From NCBI RefSeq assembly GCF_900112345.1, contig NZ_FOLB01000008.1, positions 1 to 64,000 of the forward strand: a stretch of DNA of 64,000 nucleotides, read 5' to 3'. Origin of the DNA: Nocardioides terrae (GTDB taxonomy: Bacteria; Actinomycetota; Actinomycetes; Propionibacteriales; Nocardioidaceae). This document shows positions 16,690-24,596 of the stretch, in pieces. Every line of letters begins with the position of its first letter. The first letter of the stretch is position 1. Under the pieces are notes generated by a model. That model made no database searches. It saw only the letters and a program-made list of their open reading frames with translations, and was not told where the DNA came from. Both the position numbers and the translations under genes were made by a program.

Positions 16690-17606
16690 GCACTCTCACT
16701 GGCGCCACCGAGTCCGCAGGCGAGGCCGTCCCCCTGGCCGATGACGTGCTGCAGCCACGCCCCCGTCGCCGGCGCGCTGGAGGCGAGGGCGCTGCCGGTC
16801 GCCGGTTCATGGTCGGCGGGCTGCTGCTCCTGGTCTGCTGGGCGATGCTCAGCCCGGTCCTGTGGACCGCCATGGTGGTCACGAAGCCGACCAGCATCGC
16901 CTTCATCAACCCGCCGCAGTTCACCTACCACCCGTCGCTCGACGCGTTCGTGAACCTCTGGCAGACGACTGACTTCTACAGCTACCTGAGCAACACCGTG
17001 GTCGTCGCGGTGGTCAGCACCCTCTTCGCGCTGCTGCTCGGCGTCCCCGCGGCGTACGCGCTCTCGCGCTTCCCCAGCTGGATCTCGGTGGTGCTGCTCG
17101 TCGCGGCCCTCGTCTTCCGTGCGCTGCCGCGCTTCGCGGTGGTGCTGCCGATGTACGACATCTCGCGCAGCCTGGGGATCTACGACACCAAGATCGCGGT
17201 GGTCGCGGCGCTGGTGGCGATCAACCAGCCGTTCAGCATCTGGCTGTTGCGCAACTTCTTCGCCGAGATCCCGCAGCAGCTCGACGAGGCGGCGATGCTC
17301 GACGGCTGCTCGCGGGTGCAGGTGCTGTGGCGGGTCATGGTCCCGCTGATGGGGCCGGGCATCCTCACGGCGGGGATCTTCATGTTCCTGTTCGCCTTCC
17401 AGGAGTACCTGACCGCGCTCATCCTCACCGACGTGCACTCCCCGACGGTTCCGGTCTTCATCGCCACCCAGCTCGGGCAGACCTTGCCGTTGCTGCAGCA
17501 GGCCGGTGCCGCGTCGATGCTCCTGACCCTGCCGGTCATCGCCTTCGCCTTCATCGCGCAGCGGTACCTGGTGGCCGGCCTCAGTGCCGGCTCCGTGAAG
17601 GGATGA
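16686..17606 (+). CDS. ABC importer permease 2 (MalG-like)
   Basis: A 306-residue permease with a cytosolic N-terminal tail of about 35 residues, six hydrophobic segments and an EAA loop (D-E-A-A-M-L-D-G-C-S). It pairs with the preceding permease. No ATP-binding protein gene follows; instead an alpha/beta hydrolase overlaps its stop by four bases. The importer therefore must borrow an ATPase encoded elsewhere, as actinobacterial CUT1 systems using MsiK do (known for that group, inferred here). Confidence 0.92.
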   Translation: MSTLTGATESAGEAVPLADDVLQPRPRRRRAGGEGAAGRRFMVGGLLLLVCWAMLSPVLWTAMVVTKPTSIAFINPPQFTYHPSLDAFVNLWQTTDFYSYLSNTVVVAVVSTLFALLLGVPAAYALSRFPSWISVVLLVAALVFRALPRFAVVLPMYDISRSLGIYDTKIAVVAALVAINQPFSIWLLRNFFAEIPQQLDEAAMLDGCSRVQVLWRVMVPLMGPGILTAGIFMFLFAFQEYLTALILTDVHSPTVPVFIATQLGQTLPLLQQAGAASMLLTLPVIAFAFIAQRYLVAGLSAGSVKG

Positions 17607-18319
17607 CCCCGCCGGACGAGCCGCTGGTCCTGCTGCCCGGGATGGGCTGCTCGTCGCGGATGTGGGACCAGGTGTTGGCGGCACCCGACCTGGACGGCTC
17701 GGTCTCCGAGGTACGCCGCCCGGCGCTGCGCGGTCGCTCGCTCGGCGAGTGCGTCGACGCTCTGCTCGACCAGCTGCCGCAACGGTTCGCGCTGGCCGGG
17801 CTGAGCCTCGGCGCCATCGTCGCACTGGCGCTCACCCGCCGTGCGCCCGATCGGGTCGTCCGCCTGGCGCTGCTGGCCGTGAACCCGCGGCCGCCGCGGC
17901 CGGACCAGCTGGAGGCGTGGGCCGCCCAGCGGCGGGCGTTGGCCGATGGCGCGTCGGCTCGGCAGCTGCAGGAGCAGCTGCTCCCCGTGCTCGTCACCCC
18001 GCGCCACCGGGCCGAGCTCGAGCCGCTCGTGCTCCGGATGGCCGACGAGGTCGGCGAGGAGGACCTCGACGACCAGCTGGCCATCCAGCAGACGCGCATC
18101 GACGAACGGCCCGCACTCCGGAGGATCGGCGTCCCCACTCTCGTGCTGGCCGGGGCCCAGGACGCCCTCGTCCCGGTGGCGCGTCATGAGGAGGTCCGTG
18201 CGTCGGTGCCGGGCGCGCGCCTGGCGGTGCTGCCGCACTCGGGCCATCTCAGCACCTGCGAGGCGCCGGCCGAGGTCGCCGCAGAGCTGCGCCGGTGGTT
18301 GCGGGGGTCAGACGCGTAG
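17603..18319 (+). CDS. Alpha/beta-fold hydrolase
   Basis: A 238-residue cytosolic hydrolase. Nucleophile elbow G-L-S-L-G, acid A-G-A-Q-D-A-L-V-P and histidine P-H-S-G-H-L form a full catalytic triad; P-G-M-G-C-S near the N-terminus is the oxyanion region. It is translationally coupled to permease 2 (ATGA overlap), so it probably hydrolyses an ester or lactone of the imported compound. Its 3' end overlaps by 12 bases the convergent aldolase gene. Confidence 0.85.
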   Translation: MTPPDEPLVLLPGMGCSSRMWDQVLAAPDLDGSVSEVRRPALRGRSLGECVDALLDQLPQRFALAGLSLGAIVALALTRRAPDRVVRLALLAVNPRPPRPDQLEAWAAQRRALADGASARQLQEQLLPVLVTPRHRAELEPLVLRMADEVGEEDLDDQLAIQQTRIDERPALRRIGVPTLVLAGAQDALVPVARHEEVRASVPGARLAVLPHSGHLSTCEAPAEVAAELRRWLRGSDA

Positions 18320-19048
18320 CTCGCGCAGGAGCGCCATCATCGACAGGGTGAGGTTGTGCACGACCACCCGAGCCCCGTCCGCGAGGGCGGCCCGGGCCGC
18401 CTCGGCCGATCCGGCCAGGTCGCAGCGGACGACGTCCGCCGCCGATGCGTGCGTGGTGGCCACGAGCTCGCTCAGCGAGGGATCGTCCCCGGCGCGCGAC
18501 GCACCGAGGTCGGACGTGCCGATCAGGTATCCGTCGATGCCGGGCACGCCCGTGATCTCCGCTGCCGCACGCACCGCGGCCGGTGACTCGATCATGGCCA
18601 CGACGAGGACGTCCTCCGCCCGCCTGAGGTGCTCCTCGACGCCGAGCGCGCCGTAACGGCCTGCCCGCGAGTAGGTCGCGTAGCCGCGGTCTCCCCGAGG
18701 GGGATAGCGGACCGCCCGGAGCAGGCGCTCGGCATCGTCGGCGCTGTCGACGTGCGGTGCCACGACGCCCTGGACACCGAGGTCCAGGGCGCGGAGCAGG
18801 AACGGGGTGTCCCCGGCGCCGTACCTCACCATCACCGGCAGGCCGAACGACTCGGCGGCGGTGACGTGGTGGCGCAACGCGCCGAGGTCGGCCGACCCGT
18901 GCTCGCAGTCGACGAGCACGAAGTCGTGACCGGCCACGGCCAGCATCTCGACGATCTCCTCGGACGGCATGCGCACGAGAGCGCCGACGAGGTCGTCCCC
19001 GGCTGCCAGCCGGGCGCGCAGGGTGGGCACGTGCCCGCGGCTGCTCAC
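18308..19048 (-). CDS. HpcH/HpaI-family aldolase
   Basis: A 246-residue class II aldolase of the 2-keto-3-deoxy/4-hydroxy-2-oxo acid type. D-C-E-H-G (metal Glu region), M-V-R-Y, G-V-V-A-P-H-V and a metal-binding M-I-E-S-P are visible. It would split a 2-oxo-4-hydroxy acid into pyruvate and an aldehyde, the usual last step of a sugar-acid route. The GTG start at 19048 overlaps the SDR stop by four bases; the frame continues upstream but belongs to the SDR gene. Last gene of the minus-strand operon with SDR and HisD-like 2. Confidence 0.87.
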   Translation of the reverse strand: MSSRGHVPTLRARLAAGDDLVGALVRMPSEEIVEMLAVAGHDFVLVDCEHGSADLGALRHHVTAAESFGLPVMVRYGAGDTPFLLRALDLGVQGVVAPHVDSADDAERLLRAVRYPPRGDRGYATYSRAGRYGALGVEEHLRRAEDVLVVAMIESPAAVRAAAEITGVPGIDGYLIGTSDLGASRAGDDPSLSELVATTHASAADVVRCDLAGSAEAARAALADGARVVVHNLTLSMMALLRELRV

Positions 19049-19803
19049 GCGATCATCCCTCCGGAGAAGTCCAGGTCCGTGCCGGTGAGGCCCGGCATCG
19101 CCAGGAGCGAGACGAGGGCGTCCGCGACCTCGGCCGGCGTGACCATCCTCCCGAGCGCCGCGCGCTCGACGAACGTCCGCCGGGCCTCGTCCACGCTGGT
19201 GCCGGTCCGTTCGGCCTCCAGGCGGAAGTTGCGCTCCATGCGCTCGCTCTCGACGGGCCCGGGGGACAGGGTGTTGACCCGTACGCCGTGCGGGCCGGCC
19301 TCGTGCGCCAGCGTCGTGCTCAGGCCGATGACGGCCATCTTCGACGCGCAGTACGGTGTGCGCCGCGCGAGCGGACGCTTGCCCGAGACCGAGGCGACGT
19401 TCACCACGTCGCCCGATCCGCGGGCGTACATCGCCGGCAGGAACGCTCGGGACATGAGGAAGGTTCCGCGCACGTTGACCGCGAAGACCTCGTCCCACTC
19501 CTCGGGTGAGACGTCCTCCAGCGGTGCGACCGGTCCGGCGATCCCGGCGTTGTTGACCAGCACCGACACCTCCTCACCGCCCAGCCGCGCGGCCAGGTCG
19601 GCGACCTGCTCGCAGGACGCGACGTCACACGTCTCGGCCCGGGCGGCGGCGCCGAGGTCGGCGGCCACCGCTCGGACCGCCTCGGGACGACGGCCGACGA
19701 GCACGACCTTGAGCCCCTCCTCGACCAGACGCGCCGCCATCACCGCACCCAGGCCGCTGCCTCCGCCGGTGACGACGGCGACGCGCCCCGCGAGTCGGTT
19801 CAC
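19045..19803 (-). CDS. Short-chain dehydrogenase/reductase
   Basis: A 252-residue classical SDR. The cofactor motif is T-G-G-G-S-G-L-G, then N-N-A-G, and the catalytic Y-C-A-S-K with an upstream Ser (N-V-A-S-V-S-G). It would interconvert an alcohol and a ketone, probably NAD-linked. The GTG start at 19803 overlaps the HisD-like stop by four bases. In DHPS-type pathways an SDR pairs with a HisD-like enzyme, which is a possible parallel but is not proven here. Confidence 0.9.
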   Translation of the reverse strand: MNRLAGRVAVVTGGGSGLGAVMAARLVEEGLKVVLVGRRPEAVRAVAADLGAAARAETCDVASCEQVADLAARLGGEEVSVLVNNAGIAGPVAPLEDVSPEEWDEVFAVNVRGTFLMSRAFLPAMYARGSGDVVNVASVSGKRPLARRTPYCASKMAVIGLSTTLAHEAGPHGVRVNTLSPGPVESERMERNFRLEAERTGTSVDEARRTFVERAALGRMVTPAEVADALVSLLAMPGLTGTDLDFSGGMIA

Positions 19804-21122
19804 CGCTTCTCCGACGCGACGACGTCGTCGATCCACGCGAACCGGTCGCCCCCGTGGCGCCACGCCCGCACGTCGCCCGACCTGGCGTGGCCCTCGAAGA
19901 GCTCCACCCGTGCGGCACGCCCGCAGACCCGGCCCAGGTCGGCGCTGCTCGCGGGGTCGGTGATCTCCTGGTAGGTGACGGTCTTGAGGTACTTGCCGAC
20001 CCAGAGGCCACCGGTGTAGCGGGCGCTGCCCAGCGTGGGCAGCACGTGGTTGGTGCCGATCACCTTGTCGCCGTAGGACACGCAGGTGTTCTCACCGAGG
20101 AAGAGAGCGCCGTAGTTCCGCATCCGCTCGAGCGCCTGACGTGGGTCGGCGGTCAGCACCTGGACGTGCTCGGAGGCGAACGAGTCACCGACCGCCCACA
20201 GCTCGTCCATGTCGTCGACCACGACGACCTGGCCGTGGTCGCGCCACGCCGGCTCGGCGAAGTCCTTGGTCGGCATGCCCGGCAGGATCTCGTCGACCAG
20301 CCGGATGACCTCCTCGGCGAGCGCGCGCGAGGTGGTGACGAGCACCGCGGGGGAGTCTGGGCCGTGCTCCGCCTGGGAGAGCAGGTCGACCGCGCACGTG
20401 AACGGGTCGGCGTCGTCGTCGGCGAGGACGAGGATCTCGGTCGGTCCGGCGAACAGGTCGATGCCGACCTCGCCGAACAGCTGGCGCTTGGCCTCGGCGA
20501 CAAAGGCGTTGCCGGGGCCGGCCAGGAAGTCGACGCGGTCGATCGACTCGGTGCCGACGGCCAGGGCGGCGACGGCCTGGACGCCGCCGAGGACGTAGAT
20601 CTCGTCGGCGCCGGCCCGGCTCATCGCTGCGATCGTGGCGGCCGGGATCTCGCCGCGGATCGGGGGAGTGCACGCCGCCACCCGCTCCACGCCTGCGACC
20701 TTGGCGGTCACGACCGTCATGTGCGCGGAGGCCGTGAGCGGGTAGCGGCCGCCGGGCACGTAGGCGCCGGCCGCCGACACGGGGACGTGCCGGTGCCCGA
20801 GGCGGACGCCGGGCAGCGTCTCGATCTCGATGTCCCGCATCGAGTCGCGCTGGGCCTGGGCGAACCGGCGTACCTGGCTCTGGACGAAGTCGATGTCCTC
20901 GATGACCTGGTCCGGCAGGGAGTCGACCAACCGCTGGACCTCGTCCTGGTCGAGGCGGAAGCTGTCCGGCGTCCACGAGTCGAAGACGCCGGAGTACTCC
21001 CGGACCGCCGCGTCACCACGCGTGCGTACGTCGGCGATGATCTGCGCGACGCGCTGGGCGACGTCCTCGCGGGCGCGGTCGGCGAACGTCGTGGTGGGCG
21101 CGCTCTTGAGGTACTCGGCCAT
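19800..21122 (-). CDS. Histidinol-dehydrogenase-like zinc dehydrogenase 2
   Basis: A 440-residue HisD-superfamily protein starting at the ATG with AGGAG upstream; an earlier in-frame ATG would pass through the operator region and is rejected. Conserved sites are S-Q-A-E-H-G-P, A-S-E-H-V, G-T-N-H-V-L-P and a C-terminal E-L-F-E-G-H-A. The final 25 residues differ from biosynthetic HisD. First gene of the operon HisD2-SDR-aldolase, divergent from the LacI gene across a 146-bp gap with two operator sites. Probable role: four-electron oxidation of a hydroxyl of the imported compound to a carboxylate. Confidence 0.85.
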   Translation of the reverse strand: MAEYLKSAPTTTFADRAREDVAQRVAQIIADVRTRGDAAVREYSGVFDSWTPDSFRLDQDEVQRLVDSLPDQVIEDIDFVQSQVRRFAQAQRDSMRDIEIETLPGVRLGHRHVPVSAAGAYVPGGRYPLTASAHMTVVTAKVAGVERVAACTPPIRGEIPAATIAAMSRAGADEIYVLGGVQAVAALAVGTESIDRVDFLAGPGNAFVAEAKRQLFGEVGIDLFAGPTEILVLADDDADPFTCAVDLLSQAEHGPDSPAVLVTTSRALAEEVIRLVDEILPGMPTKDFAEPAWRDHGQVVVVDDMDELWAVGDSFASEHVQVLTADPRQALERMRNYGALFLGENTCVSYGDKVIGTNHVLPTLGSARYTGGLWVGKYLKTVTYQEITDPASSADLGRVCGRAARVELFEGHARSGDVRAWRHGGDRFAWIDDVVASEKR

Positions 21123-21160
21123 GGGGACTCCTACGGGGTCAGCGGGTCGCGTTCGGGTGC

Positions 21161-21174
21161 GACATACGTATGTC
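21161..21174. promoter_or_regulatory. LacI-family operator O3, perfect palindrome
   Basis: GACATACGTATGTC is a perfect 14-bp palindrome 38 bases before the start of HisD-like 2. Its core CATACGTATG matches O1, O2 and O5. TTTGTCAAG at 21201-21209 reads TTGTCA on the plus strand and TTGACA on the minus strand and may supply -35 elements for both directions. Confidence 0.65.
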
Positions 21175-21220
21175 TTACATGACACTGGCGCGCCGGCCGG
21201 TTTGTCAAGGGTCCTGCGAG

Positions 21221-21238
21221 TGCAAACGTATAGAGTTA
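21221..21238. promoter_or_regulatory. LacI-family operator O4, before the regulator gene
   Basis: TGCAAACGTATAGAGTTA is a weaker form of the same motif (core AAACGTAT), 31 bases before the regulator start. It suggests autoregulation. Confidence 0.5.
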
Positions 21239-21268
21239 TGCTGCCGCCAGGATCGGGCGGAGGACGAA

Positions 21269-22264
21269 GTGATCACCAGCAAGGACGTGGCGAGGCTCGC
21301 CGGCGTGTCCCAGCCCACCGTGTCGCGCGCCCTGAACGACCATCCCAAGGTCTCGGCGGCCACCAAGCAGAAGGTGCGCGAGGCCGCTCGCGCCCTGGGC
21401 TACGCGCCGAGCGCCGTCGGGCGGGCGCTCTCGACGGGACGGACCACACGCGTCGGCCTGGTCGTGACCGACCTCGACAACCAGTTCTACTCCTACGTCA
21501 TCGCGCCGATGCACGACGAGCTCGGCCGGTTGGGTCACGAGCTCGTCCTGGTCACCGAGGCCGACGAGACCGGTCCCATCGCCGAGCGGCTGATCAGCCT
21601 CGGCCTGGCCGGCGTCGTGCTCGCGACGACGACGGTCGACTCGATCCTCCCCGCTCGGCTGCAGGACCGTGGGATGCCCTTCGTCTACTTCAACCGGGTC
21701 GCCGGCGTGGAGGCGGACGCGGTGGTGGTCGATCCCTCCGCCGGGGTGGAGGCCCTCGCCCGCGCGGTCGCTGACGCGGGACACAAGCGCGCAGCCGCCA
21801 TCTTCGGTCCGCACAACACCAGCACCGGCGAGGAGCGCGAGCGCGCGATGCGCGCGGCCCTGGAGGAGGTCGGGATCTCGCTGTCACAACGCGACGTGGT
21901 GCACGGGCCGTTCGACTTCGAGAGCGGACGTCGTGGTGCGCACGAGCTGTTGGGTCGTGACGGCGCGCCCTCGCTGCTGATCTGTGCCAACGACCTCGTG
22001 GCCCTGGGAGCCCTCAACGCCGCGGCGGAGCTCGACATCGACGTGCCGGGCCGGGTGTCGATCATCGGGTTCGACGACCTGCCCCCGTCGCGCTGGGCAC
22101 TGGTCCAGCTGAGCACCGTGGCCTACGACCTCGAAGCGATGTCGCGTGAGGCGGCCCGGCTGATCGTGAGCCGAGTCCAGGGCGACCGCGGTGCGCCGGC
22201 GCGCCGCGTGGCCTTCGGGACCACGTGGGTCCCGCGGGCTACCGTCGGACCGTCCCCGCGCTGA
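21269..22264 (+). CDS. LacI-family transcriptional regulator
   Basis: A 331-residue repressor with an N-terminal helix-turn-helix (K-D-V-A-R-L-A-G-V-S-Q-P-T-V-S-R-A-L) and the hinge A-V-G-R-A-L. A periplasmic-binding-like effector domain follows (V-G-L-V-V-T-D onward, ending G-F-D-D-L and T-T-W-V-P-R). GTG start at 21269 with GGAGGA before it. The five related operators at 13026, 14372, 21161, 21221 and 22322 all lie within 9.3 kb of it, so it is likely a local repressor released by the imported compound or a breakdown product. Confidence 0.92.
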   Translation: MITSKDVARLAGVSQPTVSRALNDHPKVSAATKQKVREAARALGYAPSAVGRALSTGRTTRVGLVVTDLDNQFYSYVIAPMHDELGRLGHELVLVTEADETGPIAERLISLGLAGVVLATTTVDSILPARLQDRGMPFVYFNRVAGVEADAVVVDPSAGVEALARAVADAGHKRAAAIFGPHNTSTGEERERAMRAALEEVGISLSQRDVVHGPFDFESGRRGAHELLGRDGAPSLLICANDLVALGALNAAAELDIDVPGRVSIIGFDDLPPSRWALVQLSTVAYDLEAMSREAARLIVSRVQGDRGAPARRVAFGTTWVPRATVGPSPR

Positions 22265-22307
22265 CGGCGCCGCACAGGCTCGGTCGGGCAGCGACGGAGC
22301 AGGGCGC

Positions 22308-22337
22308 TTGCGCATCGGTAATGCATACGCATACAGT
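22308..22337 (+). promoter_or_regulatory. Leaderless promoter with LacI-family operator O5
   Basis: -35 TTGCGC (22308-22313), 18-bp spacer, -10 TACAGT (22332-22337), then six bases to ATG 22344. The operator TGCATACGCATAC (22322-22334) overlaps the -10 and is the exact reverse complement of O1. It ties the next three genes to the same regulon. Confidence 0.65.
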
Positions 22338-22343
22338 TGCCTC

Positions 22344-23342
22344 ATGGCTCTAGACCCGATCGCCTACCGCCCCTACGCGGACCCGGACGAGTTCATCCGT
22401 GAGGTCACCGACCTCATCTGGGTGCAGCGCGACGTGAACCACATCGTGGAGAACTACGAGCCGGACTCCATCGTCCACGGCGGTCTGGGAACGACGACCG
22501 ACCGCGCGGGCGTCATCGAGGGCAGCCTCATGCGGATCGCCGAGTCCCCCCACCACGTCGGGCAGGCCGAGGACGTCGTCTGGGAGGCCCGCGGGGACGA
22601 CGCCTTCCTGTCCTCGCACCTCGTCTTCTCCAGCGACGAGTACCTCGTCGCCGGGCAGATCCGCCGGGTGCGGTCACGGACGATCGCCAACTGCCTCTAC
22701 CGCCGAGGGCGGATGGTCGAGGAGTGGGTGGTCCGCGACACGCTGGCCCAGGCCCTCCAGCACGGGCTCGACCCGGACGAGGCGGCGCGGAGCATGACGT
22801 TCCGCGGCTTCCGGGGCTCCTGGCTCGACCCGGCTCCGAAGGACCCGCTGGCCGAGGGGGACAGCGGCCCGCGGCCCGACGACCACCGGGCGGAGTGCGA
22901 GATGGTGCTCGAGATGATCGAGGAGGTCTGGAACGGGCGGCACCTCAACCAGGTGGGACGGTTCTTCCACCGCGACCTGTTCCTCGACACCGTGGGCGAC
23001 GTCACCATCACCCGTCCGGACGGCTACCAACGCGACCTCCTCACCCTGCTGTCCGCGTTCCCCACCGCGCAGTTCGAGGTCCGCGACATCCAGACGAACC
23101 ACGCCGAGCGGTACGCCGGCCTCCGGATCGCCGTGCTCTGGAAGCTCGTCGGGGGCTACGACGGTCGAGCCCTCTTCGGCCCCCTCACCGGAAAGCCGGT
23201 CGACCTCATGGGCGTCTCGCAGTTCCTGGTCCACGACGGCCGGATCGTGCGGGAGAAACGCATCTACGACGACCTCGCCCTGCGCGCCCAGATCAACAGC
23301 ACGCGCGGCGACGAGCCCGTCGCCAACACCAACATCTACTGA
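22344..23342 (+). CDS. Tandem NTF2/SnoaL-like protein
   Basis: A 332-residue cytosolic protein with two alpha+beta NTF2-like (SnoaL/ester-cyclase type) halves, about residues 20-140 and 175-310. Each begins with a helix and a W-x-x-R/N stretch (I-W-V-Q-R-D-V-N and V-W-N-G-R-H-L-N). Such folds act as cyclases, isomerases, dehydratases or hydrolases on small polar compounds. ATG 22344 is near the predicted transcription start, with no Shine-Dalgarno. Followed by bicupin and amidase genes in one unit. Activity unknown. Confidence 0.7.
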   Translation: MALDPIAYRPYADPDEFIREVTDLIWVQRDVNHIVENYEPDSIVHGGLGTTTDRAGVIEGSLMRIAESPHHVGQAEDVVWEARGDDAFLSSHLVFSSDEYLVAGQIRRVRSRTIANCLYRRGRMVEEWVVRDTLAQALQHGLDPDEAARSMTFRGFRGSWLDPAPKDPLAEGDSGPRPDDHRAECEMVLEMIEEVWNGRHLNQVGRFFHRDLFLDTVGDVTITRPDGYQRDLLTLLSAFPTAQFEVRDIQTNHAERYAGLRIAVLWKLVGGYDGRALFGPLTGKPVDLMGVSQFLVHDGRIVREKRIYDDLALRAQINSTRGDEPVANTNIY

Positions 23343-23417
23343 CCCACGCCCGGCCGATGTCTGCCGGGCAGCCGTCTACCGACCGCGGGGCCGTCCGGCT
23401 CCGGAGGGGAGTCCGTC

Positions 23418-24596
23418 ATGACCGAAACAGGGAGCGCCACCCCCGTCAGCTCCGACGAGGTCGCCCGCCGCACCATCCTGCGCAAGGACTGGGTCCCGTG
23501 CAAGGCGGCGTTCATCGACTGCCGTACACCGGGGTCGGACCGCAAGGACAACTACTCGTTCATCGGGATGGGCGTCTCGCAGAGCTCCGACCAGTTCGTC
23601 AATCTGGTGGAGCCGCACGGGTTCAACGTGGGTGCGGCGGGCATGCCGAACGGCACGGTGAACAGCCTGCACATGCACTTCACCGCCGAGGTCTTCATCA
23701 ACTTCGGCGGCGACTACCAGCTGCGCTGGGGCGCTGACGGCACCCAGGGCGAGTACCGCTCCGTCGACGGTGACGTGATCTCGGTGCCGACCTGGGTCTT
23801 CCGTGGCTTCACCAACGTCGGTGCCGACGACGGGATCCTGCTCACGGTTCTCGGGCAGGACGACAACGGCGGCATCATCTGGGGCCCGCAGGTGCTCGAA
23901 GAGGCCGCTCGGCACGGGCTCTACCTCACCGCCGACAACCGCCTGGTCGACACGGTCTCCGGTGACACCGTGACCGAGGACGTCGCGCTGATCCGACCCA
24001 TGCCGCAGGAGGAGATCGACGAGCTCGGTGTCGTCACGCTCGAGCAGTTCCGCCAGCGGGTGATCACCGCCGCCGAGCGCGTGTGGGTGGACAAGCCGTT
24101 CCTCTGCTCGGACCTGCCCGGCGGGGGCGCCCAGGCCAGCCTGGTCATCGGCTACGGCATGGTGGAGGACCGTCGTGCGGCCCCGCGCCTCACCAACCCG
24201 CACAGCTTCGACCTGGCCTGGCTGCGCGCCACACCAGGGGAGGGCGTGCTCACCCACCGCACCGCGGAGCCAGTGGTGCTCATCGTCAAGGCGGGCCGCT
24301 GGGTGGTCCGGGTCGGAGACCCTGCCGACCCGCACGTCGTGGAGCTGGGCCCCCAGGACGTGTTCTCGGTCCCGCCCGGCGCCTGGCGCTCGTTCACGCT
24401 GCTCGATCACGAGGGTGGCGTCGCCGGGGCGGCTGGCACGGGCGAGCTCATCGCCGTGACGGGCGGCGACGCCCGGACCCGGTTGGTCTGGGCGCCCGAC
24501 GTCGTGGGCGCCGCCCGCGAGGCAGGCGTGGTCATCGACCCCGACGGCTATCGCGCCCCCGCCGCGGTCATGGTCACCGCCACCGAGGATGACTGA
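23418..24596 (+). CDS. Bicupin protein, possible dioxygenase or isomerase
   Basis: A 392-residue protein with two cupin domains. The first (about residues 50-160) keeps the metal motif H-M-H-F-T-A-E and a G-D-V-I-S-V-P-T turn. The second (about 255-345) has G-E-G-V-L-T-H-R-T-A-E in place of HxHxxxE and G-P-Q-D-V-F-S-V-P-P, so it has probably lost its metal. Good GGAGG site. The next gene overlaps by eight bases. Family relatives include quercetin- and homogentisate-type dioxygenases; the reaction here is unknown. Confidence 0.75.
   Translation: MTETGSATPVSSDEVARRTILRKDWVPCKAAFIDCRTPGSDRKDNYSFIGMGVSQSSDQFVNLVEPHGFNVGAAGMPNGTVNSLHMHFTAEVFINFGGDYQLRWGADGTQGEYRSVDGDVISVPTWVFRGFTNVGADDGILLTVLGQDDNGGIIWGPQVLEEAARHGLYLTADNRLVDTVSGDTVTEDVALIRPMPQEEIDELGVVTLEQFRQRVITAAERVWVDKPFLCSDLPGGGAQASLVIGYGMVEDRRAAPRLTNPHSFDLAWLRATPGEGVLTHRTAEPVVLIVKAGRWVVRVGDPADPHVVELGPQDVFSVPPGAWRSFTLLDHEGGVAGAAGTGELIAVTGGDARTRLVWAPDVVGAAREAGVVIDPDGYRAPAAVMVTATEDD

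Noticed and set aside
19049-19498. N-terminal extension of the HpcH aldolase
   Set aside because: The extra 150 codons are the wrong frame of the SDR gene; the aldolase family begins at the GTG at 19048.
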